A stretch of DNA of 64,000 bases, from NCBI RefSeq assembly GCF_003219795.1, contig NZ_QJVC01000014.1, positions 1-64,000 of the forward strand, in the 5' to 3' direction. Shown here in pieces: positions 48,445 through 58,761 of the stretch (positions within the stretch are counted from its first letter, which is position 1; every line of letters starts with the position of its first letter). This DNA comes from Arthrobacter psychrolactophilus (GTDB lineage Bacteria; Actinomycetota; Actinomycetes; Actinomycetales; Micrococcaceae). The notes under the pieces were generated by a model. It saw only the letters and a list, made by a program, of their open reading frames with translations, was not told the origin of the DNA and made no database searches. The position numbers were made by a program, and so were the translations under genes.

Positions 48445-49029
48445 ATGTCTTCCACTTCCGACCGTATTTTCAAGCTCCTTCGCTCGCTCGTCGGGGCACT
48501 CTTGGCTCCCGGGAAAAGCTCGCAGCCGCGCGGAACCGCCCCCAAGCGCACCTCGTCCGGTGCCCGCCCCACGTCGCGTCCGACGTCGGGCACGCGAACC
48601 AGCGGGACCGTCACGACGGGACTGAGCTCACCCTATCCGGGAGATTTTTCTGGCACCTCCACAGTGGTGTACGCTCCCAAGCCCGACGGCGCGGCCGACC
48701 CTGGTGAAATCGTCTGGACGTGGGTCCCCTATGAAGAGGACTACAGCCAGGGCAAGGATCGCCCCGTGCTGGTGGTGGGCCGCTCCGGAAAACGCCTACT
48801 CGCGCTCATGCTGACCAGCAAGGACCACAGCAACGACCACCGCGGTGATAACGACTACATCGATATCGGCACGGGACCCTGGGATAAGCAGGGGCGCCCG
48901 AGTGAGGTCAAACTTGACCGCGTCCTGCAGGTTTCGCCGGCCGATATGCGCCGCGAAGGCGCCGTCTTGGACGCCAAGCGTTTTGCCTTTGTCGCGAGCG
49001 GCCTGCGCAGCCGACACGACTGGAAGTAG
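48445..49029 (+). CDS. PemK/MazF-like protein with disordered N-terminus
   Basis: 194 residues. Residues 1-80 are Ser/Thr/Pro/Arg-rich and probably disordered. Residues 86-190 match the PemK/MazF fold: PGEIVWTWVPYEE first strand, KDRPVLVVGR, then a MLTSKDH segment. MazF toxins are ribosome-independent mRNA ribonucleases, but no antitoxin gene lies beside it, and the place between lepA and rpsT looks like core genome, so a housekeeping role is likelier than a toxin-antitoxin pair. Single gene, divergent from lepA. Confidence 0.85.
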   Translation: MSSTSDRIFKLLRSLVGALLAPGKSSQPRGTAPKRTSSGARPTSRPTSGTRTSGTVTTGLSSPYPGDFSGTSTVVYAPKPDGAADPGEIVWTWVPYEEDYSQGKDRPVLVVGRSGKRLLALMLTSKDHSNDHRGDNDYIDIGTGPWDKQGRPSEVKLDRVLQVSPADMRREGAVLDAKRFAFVASGLRSRHDWK

Positions 49030-49054
49030 CCGCGGCGATCCCCGGGTGAGGATC

Positions 49055-49208
49055 TGCTAGAATTGCAAATAGTGTGTGTCCGTGCAGGTCGGCGGATGCA
49101 GCAGCTTGACCTGACGTTCACCATAATTCGAGCATCCCCACGCCGCTGTCAACGGTCAAGCTACGCCCTCTACGACCGAATTTACGTATCAAAAGAGAGT
49201 TATACATC
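49055..49208 (+). promoter_or_regulatory. rpsT leader and promoter region
   Basis: An extended -10, TGCTAGAAT (49055-49063), lies about 145 nt ahead of the S20 start, leaving a long leader. S20 leaders are often sites of autoregulation; no recognisable motif is visible here. Confidence 0.3.
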
Positions 49209-49469
49209 GTGGCTAATATCAAGTCTCAGAAGAAGCGCATCCTGACCAACGAGAAGGCGCGTCAGCGCAACATCGCTGTTCGTTCAGGCGTCAAGACCGC
49301 TGTCCGCGCGGTAAACGTGGCAGTAATTGCAGGCGACAAGGATGCAGCTGCGGTTGCACTGGTGAATGCAAGCCGTAAGTTGGATAAGGCTGTCAGCAAG
49401 GGCGTCTTGCACGCCAACAACGCTGCCAACCGCAAGTCCGCTCTTGCTCTGAAGGTTAACGCCCTCTAA
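49209..49469 (+). CDS. rpsT: 30S ribosomal protein S20
   Basis: 86 residues, the full S20 length. [21 protein letters not shown] at the N-terminus and [14 protein letters not shown] near the end are invariant-type segments. It binds 16S rRNA 5' and 3' minor domains. GAGAG lies about 9 nt before the start. Adjacent and convergent to holA, the usual arrangement. Confidence 0.97.
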   Translation: MANIKSQKKRILTNEKARQRNIAVRSGVKTAVRAVNVAVIAGDKDAAAVALVNASRKLDKAVSKGVLHANNAANRKSALALKVNAL

Positions 49470-49495
49470 GCAAAGCAGATCTGCTTCGCAACTCA

Positions 49496-49529
49496 ACGTT
49501 GGGTCCCGCCTTTTGGCGGGGCCCAACGT
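49496..49529. terminator. rpsT terminator
   Basis: ACGTTGGG-T-CCCGCC pairs with GGCGGG-G-CCCAACGT around a TTTT loop. Confidence 0.85.
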
Positions 49530-49579
49530 GTTTAACAAGCGTTTCTAGCGCCGGGCTGCCCCGGCGCCAGTGCTATGGC

Positions 49580-50602
49580 TCAGCGTCTGGCGGCCGTGGC
49601 AATCACAATGACGGCACGCTCCACGGCATACACGGGATCCTTAGCCTCGCCCTTGACCTGGGCGTCGGTCTCGGCCAGGATCTTGATGGCCGTGACGAGT
49701 GCCGGACCGCTCCAGTGCCCGGCGTCGCGGCGTGCCGCGTCCACCTGCCAGGGCGACATGCCCAGATCTCTCGCGAGCTGCGCCGAGCTACCGCGAGCCG
49801 AGAAGACCTTGGCCACCTGACGGACCTTCATGGCGAGAGCCGCGACGAGAGGTACCGGGTCGACGCCGGTGGCCAGGGCATGCCTGAGTGTTGACAGGGC
49901 CACGGGGGCATTACCGGCCAGCGCCGCGTCGGCCACACGGAACGCCGTGGCTTCAACGCGGCCGCCATAATACTTATCGACGTCGTCTGAGCTGACCATG
50001 CCGCTGGTGTCGGCGATGAGCTGGGAACATGCTGCGGCCAGCTCGGACAGGCTGGAGCCCACGGCGGCCACGAGGGCGCGCACGGCCTGCGCATCGATCC
50101 GACGCCTGGCGAGCGAGAACTCGCCGCTGACAAATTGTGCCTTCTCGGCGTCCTTCTTGAGCGGCTGACATTCAACCCGCGGCACGCCCAAGGCTTTCAA
50201 CGCGTCGAGAAGCTTCTTCCCGCGCACGCCTCCCCCATGCAGCAGCACCAAGGTGACATCGGGGGCGGGATCCTTGATGTAGGCCAACGCGTCTTGCAGG
50301 AAGTCATCGCTCATGCTTGCCAGCGTGCCCACCTCAATGAGCTTGGGTTCGCTAAAGAGCGACGGGCTGGCCACCATGCCCAGCTGTCCAGCCGTGTAAT
50401 GGGCCGCATCGAGTGAGGTGACTTCTAGCTCGGGGTTCTGTGCCCGCAATTTCCGGCGCACATCATCCACGGCACGGCTGGCGATAAAGTCTTCGGGGCC
50501 AAAAACTAAGATCACGGGCGCTAAGGGAACATCCCGCCAGTCAACGCCGCCGGCTGCTCGCTGAGAAGTCTTCGCTGCACTCACTGATGCGTTCCTGTCC
50601 AC
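49580..50602 (-). CDS. holA: DNA polymerase III subunit delta
   Basis: 340 residues. HolA opens the sliding clamp as part of the clamp loader. PVILVFGPEDFIASRAVDDVRR at the N-terminus replaces the usual Walker A (delta does not bind ATP in most species), with family-typical helices and KVRQVAKVFSARG near the C-terminus. It follows comEC by 82 nt on the same strand, as in many bacteria. Confidence 0.94.
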   Translation of the reverse strand: MDRNASVSAAKTSQRAAGGVDWRDVPLAPVILVFGPEDFIASRAVDDVRRKLRAQNPELEVTSLDAAHYTAGQLGMVASPSLFSEPKLIEVGTLASMSDDFLQDALAYIKDPAPDVTLVLLHGGGVRGKKLLDALKALGVPRVECQPLKKDAEKAQFVSGEFSLARRRIDAQAVRALVAAVGSSLSELAAACSQLIADTSGMVSSDDVDKYYGGRVEATAFRVADAALAGNAPVALSTLRHALATGVDPVPLVAALAMKVRQVAKVFSARGSSAQLARDLGMSPWQVDAARRDAGHWSGPALVTAIKILAETDAQVKGEAKDPVYAVERAVIVIATAARR

Positions 50603-50684
50603 GTATTGTCACGGCTGGCCGTATTCACAGCATCTACTGTGCCACCCCCGCGCGGCTATTCCCAACCGGGAGATTTTCGCCACC

Positions 50685-52316
50685 TTAAAGTTGCCGCACA
50701 GCCGCTGTCCACCACACGGTGAGCCCGGCTGCGATGACAGCAACCACGAGGAAGCCATAGCGGTGGCGCCAGCGATCTGGTAGGTATTGCATGAGCCGGT
50801 GAGCCAGCAGGCGGCTCTGTTCCCGCTCCACGACGGCGAGTAACAGGAGCAGGACGAGGACATTGAGCAGGGCCATGAACACCATGCCTTGCACTCCCTC
50901 TGGCCACGGCAGGCTCGCAGCCGGCAGGCCACTCATGAAACGGGCAACAAGCGCGACCCACCAGGCTCCCACACCGCTGACGGCCGCACATAGGGCTGCC
51001 GCCGGTGGCACGAGCGCGGCCAGTACCAGTCCCAGGGTGCCCACCATGGTCACCAGGGCTATGAGCGGGGCGGCCAACATATTTGCCGGGATGGTGTAAA
51101 CCGTCAGCCGGGCCTGCAGCAGTACTATGACGGGAGAGCAGAAGAGTTGGGCGGCGAGGGGAATCGCCATGGCTTGGGCGAGCCAGAGCGGCAGGAGGGC
51201 ATGCAGCCAGACCACGCAGCGTTGGCCTACGAGGTGCAGGCCCAGGGTGGCCAAGACAGAAAGGATGAAGGCAAAGTCTCGGGCAAGCCAGGGATCGGCC
51301 ATCAGCAATACCAGAATGGCCAGCGATAATAACGCCCCGGTTCTTTTGGGCCGCCCACCCAGGATCGCCATAGCCCCGATGCTTCCCATGACGGCGGCTC
51401 GTAAGACGCTGGGATCGGGGCCCACGAGCAGCACGAAACCCCCAAGCCCCAGCAGCGCCAGCGGGACGGCGAGAAGCCGCGAGACTTTGGCTGTCCGTAA
51501 GACCAGCATGAGCGATGCCAAAATGAGGGTGCAATTGGCCCCGCTGACGGCCGTGAGGTGCGTGAGCCCCACGGTCTTCATGGCCTCGTCAAGGGATGCA
51601 GCTGTGCCGCTTCGATCGCCCATGACCATGCCCGGCAGCAGGCCCGCGGTATCAGGAGATGTCTCGCCCCAGACCTGTCGTGCGGCACCAATCCAGGAGG
51701 TTCGCATCGCGGTGATGAGCTGCCGAGACTCCTCCCGCTCTGGGGTGACGGCCAGCGGAATCGTGCTGGGATGCAGAACCGCCGCCTCACGGCTTCCCGC
51801 ACGTGGGGCCGCGAGGACCCCGGCCGTTGTGACCCGATCCCCCTGATGTACACCGCTCCACGAAGGTTTCGCCAACACCACAATGGTGAGCCGCCCCGTG
51901 GCGGAACGAGCATTCGCCGTGGCATGGAGGACGACGGCCTCAAAGATCAGCTGCGGCGGCCCCTGTCCGGCAGCGAGTAAGCGCGGGACGCTGGAAACCT
52001 CCAAGGTGAGCGCGAGATCCTGATGCTGCCGGGAAAGCTCGGTGATGGGCGAGCTGGCCATGAGGTGTAGCTGCAGGGCAATCGCAATCAGCACGGCCAC
52101 GATGCAGGCGGTAGCCAAGGCGAGTGTCGTCCCTGCTGCACGGTGTGGCGTTCGGCGTCGTCGTAGCATTCGCCCCACGACCGCACACATCAGGGCCATC
52201 CCGAGAACGCTGGCGGCGATCATCACCTGGCGCAGGGGCCAGAGGATGGCAAGCGCGGCTGTGAGCCAGACACCGGCAACGGCTGGCACCAGCCGCAAAT
52301 CTGGGCGGTGCCGCAC
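50685..52316 (-). CDS. comEC: ComEC/Rec2 DNA-uptake channel, without nuclease domain
   Basis: 543 residues. The N-terminal DUF4131-like region (about 1-190, OB fold after membrane helices) is followed by the competence domain with many helices (about 215-500), including GDRSG near 230 and the THLTAVSGANCTLI signature near 252. Full-length ComEC proteins of about 700-850 residues end in a metallo-beta-lactamase domain that degrades one DNA strand; here only 82 nt separate the stop from holA, so that domain is absent. The GTG start has GAGG only 2 nt upstream. A 31-codon frame lies upstream in the same phase. Confidence 0.88.
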   Translation of the reverse strand: MRHRPDLRLVPAVAGVWLTAALAILWPLRQVMIAASVLGMALMCAVVGRMLRRRRTPHRAAGTTLALATACIVAVLIAIALQLHLMASSPITELSRQHQDLALTLEVSSVPRLLAAGQGPPQLIFEAVVLHATANARSATGRLTIVVLAKPSWSGVHQGDRVTTAGVLAAPRAGSREAAVLHPSTIPLAVTPEREESRQLITAMRTSWIGAARQVWGETSPDTAGLLPGMVMGDRSGTAASLDEAMKTVGLTHLTAVSGANCTLILASLMLVLRTAKVSRLLAVPLALLGLGGFVLLVGPDPSVLRAAVMGSIGAMAILGGRPKRTGALLSLAILVLLMADPWLARDFAFILSVLATLGLHLVGQRCVVWLHALLPLWLAQAMAIPLAAQLFCSPVIVLLQARLTVYTIPANMLAAPLIALVTMVGTLGLVLAALVPPAAALCAAVSGVGAWWVALVARFMSGLPAASLPWPEGVQGMVFMALLNVLVLLLLLAVVEREQSRLLAHRLMQYLPDRWRHRYGFLVVAVIAAGLTVWWTAAVRQL

Positions 52317-52331
52317 TGCCTCGTCTAGTTG

Positions 52332-52427
52332 TTAGACGGACTGCAGGCGGCGCAACAGCACCAGCTTGTGCTCCTGCAGCCATTCCCGGGCCCGGGCAGC
52401 CTTGCTCACGGGAGGAGGTGGCCTCAT
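52332..52427 (-). CDS. small ORF upstream of comEC, same phase
   Basis: 31 codons starting ATG with GGGGG 3 nt upstream, ending TAA six codons before the comEC start and in the same frame. Residues 10-31 (around REWLQEHKLVLLRRL) look like an amphipathic helix. It could be a small gene, a translation leader for comEC, or the detached N-terminus of comEC. Unproven. Confidence 0.3.
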   Translation of the reverse strand: MRPPPPVSKAARAREWLQEHKLVLLRRLQSV

Positions 52428-52477
52428 ATCCCCCACGGCCGCTCGCGTATACCGCGCCCATCGCGGAGTTTTGGTAC

Positions 52478-53239
52478 TCACGACACCGTCACCGATTCTC
52501 GTAACCCGGCCAAGAGTTTGGGGCCTATGCCTGTCACGGCGCTCAGGCCATCGACGGAGGAAAAGGCTCCGTGGTCGGTCCGCCAGGCAACGATGCGTTG
52601 CGCCAGAACGGGCCCCACACCTGGGAGTGTTTCCAACTCGGCTGCTGTGGCGGTGTTGAGGTTGATCAAGCCCGGTGCGATAGCGGCACCGCCAGACCCT
52701 GCACCGCCTCCTTCGCCGCTGCTGGGATCGGCACGGGCGCCAGGGGCTGGCAGGGCGGCGGCCTCGTCCTGCGTGGGGAGATAGATTTGACTCCCATCGC
52801 TCACGGTCGCGGCAAGGTTGACGGCGGACAGTCCCGCAGAGGGCAAGGCTCCCCCGGCCGCCGCAATGGCTTGGAACACCCGGCTCCCCTGGGTAACGGT
52901 GTACACGCCCGGGTTCTTCACGGCTCCGACAACATGAACAACCACGCTCGCCACGGAGGGACGTGGCAGCGCTGCGGCCGATGCTGGCAGCGGCGTCGCT
53001 GAAGATCCGCCCACCGGCGGCACGAGTACCGTGTCGGAGGTTTCGCTCGAGAGCTGCGCCGAGGCACCCTCGACGCCGGCCGCCTCAAGCCATAGCACCC
53101 CAACCGCCGCGGCCATCATGGCCAGCACCACGACGAGCGCTCGCAGGGAGACCGCCCATCGGGGCCCTTGAAGGCGGGCAGGGTCGCGACTTTTCTTGGC
53201 TAGTTGCTGCGGCGTCCAGTCACCGCTTTGACGGGTCAT
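52478..53239 (-). CDS. comEA: competence protein ComEA (SLBB + helix-hairpin-helix)
   Basis: 253 residues. A cytosolic tail (1-30), a membrane helix (about 31-53), a linker, an SLBB domain (about 97-155, VVVHVVGAVKNPGVYTV), a Gly/Ala linker and a C-terminal helix-hairpin-helix pair (about 190-252, INLNTATAAELETLPGVGP). It binds DNA outside the membrane and hands it to ComEC. With comEC downstream it forms the DNA-uptake operon. Confidence 0.94.
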   Translation of the reverse strand: MTRQSGDWTPQQLAKKSRDPARLQGPRWAVSLRALVVVLAMMAAAVGVLWLEAAGVEGASAQLSSETSDTVLVPPVGGSSATPLPASAAALPRPSVASVVVHVVGAVKNPGVYTVTQGSRVFQAIAAAGGALPSAGLSAVNLAATVSDGSQIYLPTQDEAAALPAPGARADPSSGEGGGAGSGGAAIAPGLINLNTATAAELETLPGVGPVLAQRIVAWRTDHGAFSSVDGLSAVTGIGPKLLAGLRESVTVS

Positions 53240-53361
53240 GGGGCAACATTAAGCCCCTGACAGCAGCAGTGGAGCCGCACGGGGCATATTGTGAACAAGC
53301 GGGGCACCCGCCGGAGCTGTGGAGGAAACGTGCGGCCGTGCGGCGTCCTGCACGCCAGAGT

Positions 53362-54354
53362 TCAGCCTGAGGCCGGAGGACCCTCCGGGAGCGAGTCGGC
53401 CACAACGGCAACCAGGACGCCTAATCCGGCATGAGCGGCAAGCACGGCGGGCAATCGGGTCAGGGTCACGCTGCGCAGGCCTTGGCACTTCAGGCTCAGA
53501 GCTTCACCGAGCGCTCGGGCCTGGGCTTCATTGCCAAAGTGATGGACGCTGACGTGGGTGCCCTCGGCTCCCCGAGCCACAATTTCAGAGGTGGCCAGCG
53601 CCTCAAGCCGGGCGATGGCCTTGGACGCTGAGCGGATCTTTTCCAGTGGCACCACGGCGCCGTCCTTGATGCCGAGGATGGGTTTGATATCCAGCACGGT
53701 GCCGAGCCAGGACGAGGCCAGGCTGATGCGGCCGCCACGGCGCAACTGCTCCAGGCTGGGAACGTAAAAGTAAATCGTGGTGGCGCGCACCGCCTGGTCA
53801 GCTGCCTGCGTGACCTCGTCGAGGCCCTGGCCCAGCAGGGTGGCGGCCACGGCGGCCTGAACGCCTACGCCCTGCCCCATGCCCACGGTCTCGGTGTCAA
53901 AGACCTCGACGGGGATGGGTGAGCGTTCTGCCGCTAGTCTCGCGGCGTCGAGGGTGCCGGAGAGTTTTCCTGAGATGTGCAGGGACAGCACCGAGGTAAA
54001 GCCGGCGTCGGCTGCGCTTTTATAGGCTCGATCGAACTGCCCCGGTGAGGGGCGGGAGGTTTTGACTGACTTACCCGAGGCTAAGGCGAGCGAAATATGA
54101 GCCTCGAGTTCGGCGTCGTCGTCCGAATACACGTCCTGGTCGATGATGACCGGCATGGGCACGACCGTCAGCAGCCCATGGGCGGAAAGCTCGGACACCC
54201 ATGCGGGAGGCAGCGCCGCGGCAGAATCCGTCACGATGGCCACCGTGGGGATCGGGCCCACAACAGGGCTCCCGCCCTTGGCACCTGTGGGGTGCGGGCG
54301 CAGGCGTTGCACCTGTTGACGCAACCAGTCTCGTGCTGCGGCGCGTTCTGTCAT
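53362..54354 (-). CDS. DegV family fatty-acid-binding protein
   Basis: 330 residues from the ATG at 54354, chosen for GAGGA 6 nt upstream. DegV hallmarks: VAIVTDSAAALPP near the start, VKTSRPSPGQF with the fatty-acid carboxylate Ser, LSLHISGKLSGT, VFDTETVGMGQG, and RGGRISLASSWLGTVLDIKPIL. Such proteins (FakB in Firmicutes) present fatty acids to a kinase. No fakA-like kinase is in this window. Confidence 0.93.
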   Translation of the reverse strand: MTERAAARDWLRQQVQRLRPHPTGAKGGSPVVGPIPTVAIVTDSAAALPPAWVSELSAHGLLTVVPMPVIIDQDVYSDDDAELEAHISLALASGKSVKTSRPSPGQFDRAYKSAADAGFTSVLSLHISGKLSGTLDAARLAAERSPIPVEVFDTETVGMGQGVGVQAAVAATLLGQGLDEVTQAADQAVRATTIYFYVPSLEQLRRGGRISLASSWLGTVLDIKPILGIKDGAVVPLEKIRSASKAIARLEALATSEIVARGAEGTHVSVHHFGNEAQARALGEALSLKCQGLRSVTLTRLPAVLAAHAGLGVLVAVVADSLPEGPPASG

Positions 54355-54408
54355 GAGCAATCCTCGCGAACTTTCCCTCGTGTGCCGCCACCTGCTCGCG
54401 GCCAATAA

Positions 54409-54447
54409 AAAAGTGCCTTCCCCGCCGAGAGCAAGGAAGGCACTTTT
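54409..54447 (-). terminator. leuS terminator
   Basis: AAAAGTGCCTTCC and its exact 13-nt complement around a 13-nt loop, 24 nt beyond the leuS stop, with T runs. Confidence 0.85.
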
Positions 54448-54471
54448 CGTGTCTTAGATCGTGATCGGTTC

Positions 54472-56976
54472 CTAGGCGGGAACGATATTGACCAGTTTAG
54501 GCGCACGAACGATCACGGTACGGATACCGCGGCCATCAAGTGCCTTTTGAACGACGGCCGAGGCCAGCGCCAGTTCACGCAGTTCTTCCTCGGAGATGTC
54601 CGGGGAGACCTCGAGGCGATCCTTGACCTTGCCCTGGATCTGGACAACAGCCGTGATGCTCTGCTCAACCAGGAGTGACTCGTCCACGGCCGGGAAGCCG
54701 GCGTTGGCGACCGAGGCCGGGTGGCCCAGGGTGTCCCACATGTCTTCGGCCGTGTATGGGGCAAAGAGGCTCAGCACGATGGCGACGGCCTCGGCGGCTT
54801 CGCGGACGGCAGGGTCCGTGGCGCCGGCACCGGAGTCGATGACCTTACGGGTGGCGTTGACCAGTTCCATGAGCTTGGCGACGACCACGTTGAACTTGTG
54901 GCCTTCCAACAAGGCCTTGACCTCGTGGACGGTGCGGTGTGTGAGGGAACGCAGCGCGGCGTCTCCTGTGGACGGATCCGTGCCAACAACGCTGTCCACA
55001 TCGCGGCCCAAACGCCAGGCGCGAGCCAGGAACTTCGCCGAGCCCGACGGCGAAACATCCGCCCAGTCGACGTCGTCCTCGGGAGGGCCGGCAAAGACCA
55101 TGGTCAGACGCACGGCGTCAACGCCGAACTTGTCCAGCTGCTGGCCCAGGTCAACACCGTTACCCAAGGACTTGCTCATGGCCTTGCCACCGTTGAGCAC
55201 CTGGCCCTGGTTCAGCAGGGCGCTGAACGGTTCGGTGGCCTCCAAAAGGCCCAGGTCGTGGATGACCTTGGTGAAGAAGCGGGCGTAGAGCAGGTGTAAA
55301 ATGGCGTGCTCAACGCCGCCCACGTACTGGCCAACGGGCATCCAGTCGTTGACCTTGGCCGGGTCAAAGGGACCCTCGGTGTACTCCGGCGAGGTGAAGC
55401 GCAGGAAGTACCACGAGGAGTCCACGAAGGTGTCCATGGTGTCGGTGTCACGCTTGGCGGGCTTGCCACAGCTGGGGCAGTCAACGTTCACCCAGTCCGC
55501 GGCAGCAGCCAACGGTGAGGTGCCCTTGGGGGCCAGATCCTCGCCGCGCAGGTTGTCCGGCAGGCGCACAGGCAGCTGATCGTCAGGAACCGGGACCTCG
55601 CCGCAGTCAGCGCAGTGAATGATCGGGATGGGGGTCCCCCAGAAGCGCTGACGGGACAGCAGCCAGTCGCGCAGGCGGAAGTTGACGAACTTCTTGCCCG
55701 TGCCGAGCTTTTCCAGGACGGCAATAGCGGCCGGGATACCTTCGGCCTTGGATAGGCCATCGAGCTCGCCCGAGTTGATGAGCGTACCCTCGCCGGTGGA
55801 GGCGATCCCGGTTTCGGCCGGATCCTCCATGCCGGTGTTCAGGACGGCGCGGACGGGCAGGCCGAAGGCCTTGGCGAAGTCCAGGTCGCGCTGATCGTGG
55901 GCCGGAACGGCCATGATGGCGCCCGTTCCGTAATCAGCCAAAACGTAGTCGGCGGCCCAGACGGGCAGCTTCTCACCCGTCAGCGGGTTGATGGCGTAGC
56001 GGCCCGTGAACACACCGGTCTTGGTGCGATCGGTGGCCTGGCGTTCAATGTCGCTCAGCGCCTTGACCTGTTCGCGGTACTCGCTCAAGGCTTCGGCGTG
56101 CTCGGAGGTGACCAGGTCAAGGGCCAGCGGTGCGTCGGCGGCAACCACGAAGAACGTCGCACCGTACAGGGTGTCGGGGCGCGTGGTGAAGACGGTCAGC
56201 TCCTGCTGCGCCTTTTCCTCGCCGGCCGCCTCGATCACGAAGGTGACATGGGCGCCCTCGGAGCGGCCGATCCAGTTCTTCTGCATGGCCAGTACACGGT
56301 CAGGCCAGTGGCCCTTGAGCGCGTCCATGTCGTCCAGGAGCCGGTCTGCGTAGTCGGTGATCTTGAAGTACCACTGGTTCAGGGACTTCTTGGTCACGAT
56401 GGTGCCGCACCGTTCGCAGGCGCCGTTGACGACCTGCTCGTTGGCGAGCACGGTCTGATCCGTGGGGCACCAGTTCACGGGTGAGTTCTTGCGGTAGGCC
56501 AGGCCCTTCTCGTGGAAGCGCTTGAAGAGCCACTGCGTCCACCGGTAGTACTCGGGGTCGGAGGTCTGCAGGCGGCGCGACCAGTCCACGGACACGGCGT
56601 AGCGCTTGAACGACTCCGCCTGCGTGTCAATGTTGGAGTACGTCCACTCGCTGGGGTGGGCGTTGCGCTTGATGGCGGCGTTTTCGGCGGGCAGGCCAAA
56701 GGAGTCCCAGCCGATCGGGTGCAGCACGTCGTAGCCGAGCTGGCGCCAGTAGCGCGAGACGACATCTCCCATAGCAAAGGCCTCGGCGTGCCCCATGTGG
56801 AGGTCGCCGGAGGGGTACGGGAACATGTCAAGGACGTAACGGCGTTCCTTGGATCCGTCGTCAAGGGGCGTGAAGACCTTTAGTTCATCCCAGATGGCCG
56901 GCCATTTGGCTTCCATCGTGGCGAAATTGTAGACGCCCTCTTCGCTGTTCTCTTCAGTCTGAGACTGCACGCTCAC
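54472..56976 (-). CDS. leuS: leucyl-tRNA synthetase
   Basis: 834 residues from the GTG at 56976 (AAGG 8 nt upstream); an ATG pair at 56997-57000 is possible, and the frame stays open up to 57156 through the leader. HMGH of the HIGH signature at about 60-63, AMSKS of KMSKS at about 597-601, and the editing domain (about 220-420, with the [14 protein letters not shown] segment) are present. It charges tRNA-Leu. It is preceded by a leader with a Leu-rich peptide and a terminator hairpin, annotated separately, which suggests control by leucine. Confidence 0.94.
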   Translation of the reverse strand: MSVQSQTEENSEEGVYNFATMEAKWPAIWDELKVFTPLDDGSKERRYVLDMFPYPSGDLHMGHAEAFAMGDVVSRYWRQLGYDVLHPIGWDSFGLPAENAAIKRNAHPSEWTYSNIDTQAESFKRYAVSVDWSRRLQTSDPEYYRWTQWLFKRFHEKGLAYRKNSPVNWCPTDQTVLANEQVVNGACERCGTIVTKKSLNQWYFKITDYADRLLDDMDALKGHWPDRVLAMQKNWIGRSEGAHVTFVIEAAGEEKAQQELTVFTTRPDTLYGATFFVVAADAPLALDLVTSEHAEALSEYREQVKALSDIERQATDRTKTGVFTGRYAINPLTGEKLPVWAADYVLADYGTGAIMAVPAHDQRDLDFAKAFGLPVRAVLNTGMEDPAETGIASTGEGTLINSGELDGLSKAEGIPAAIAVLEKLGTGKKFVNFRLRDWLLSRQRFWGTPIPIIHCADCGEVPVPDDQLPVRLPDNLRGEDLAPKGTSPLAAAADWVNVDCPSCGKPAKRDTDTMDTFVDSSWYFLRFTSPEYTEGPFDPAKVNDWMPVGQYVGGVEHAILHLLYARFFTKVIHDLGLLEATEPFSALLNQGQVLNGGKAMSKSLGNGVDLGQQLDKFGVDAVRLTMVFAGPPEDDVDWADVSPSGSAKFLARAWRLGRDVDSVVGTDPSTGDAALRSLTHRTVHEVKALLEGHKFNVVVAKLMELVNATRKVIDSGAGATDPAVREAAEAVAIVLSLFAPYTAEDMWDTLGHPASVANAGFPAVDESLLVEQSITAVVQIQGKVKDRLEVSPDISEEELRELALASAVVQKALDGRGIRTVIVRAPKLVNIVPA

Positions 56977-57029
56977 GTACCCTGCCTTTTCATTCATCAT
57001 TGGCTTCTTGCACCTTACGTACCCTTGAC

Positions 57030-57079
57030 ACACAAAAGCCCCTCGACGTAGCAAGGGGCGCACCGCAACTTTGTTGCGG
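57030..57079 (-). promoter_or_regulatory. leuS attenuator: leader hairpin and terminator
   Basis: Minus strand, in order: CCGCAAC-aaa-GTTGCGG (57079-57063) just after the leader peptide stop, then GCCCCTTG-ctacgt-CGAGGGGC (57059-57038, one G-T pair) followed by TTTTGTGTG. The second hairpin is an intrinsic terminator between the leader peptide and leuS. CCTTAC within the Leu codons can also pair with GTAAGG near the leuS start. The arrangement is that of leader-peptide attenuation. Confidence 0.65.
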
Positions 57080-57106
57080 CTATGTAAGGAGAAGGTTTGT
57101 ATGCAC
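57080..57106 (-). CDS. leuS leader peptide (three Leu codons)
   Basis: GTG followed by His, Thr, Asn, then CTT CTC CTT (three Leu), Thr and TAG: eight residues. A -10-like TAAAGT (57118-57113) places transcription start on the GTG itself, so the peptide would be translated from a leaderless message. It lies directly before a terminator hairpin and leuS. Ribosome stalling at the Leu codons when charged tRNA-Leu is scarce would favour readthrough. Confidence 0.6.
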   Translation of the reverse strand: MHTNLLLT

Positions 57107-57129
57107 ACTCTTACTTTACCGCACTTAAG

Positions 57130-57183
57130 GTTCGACGGCGGGAGCTCACCTTTCATCTGAAAGGTCAGCTCCCGCCGTCGAAC
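57130..57183. terminator. terminator-like hairpin after glpK
   Basis: Arms GTTCGACGGCGGGAGCT and complement, one C/C mismatch, then ACCTTTC/GAAAGGT with an ATCT loop: 24 pairs. No T run follows on the minus strand, so termination efficiency is uncertain; it may insulate the leuS leader promoter. Confidence 0.7.
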
Positions 57184-57210
57184 ATCTCAAGCAGGCTCAC
57201 TCAGCGCTGT

Positions 57211-58725
<1,515 letters not shown>

Positions 58726-58761
58726 CTCAAGTTTCCTTAATTGCTAGAGCGAGTGAGGTTC

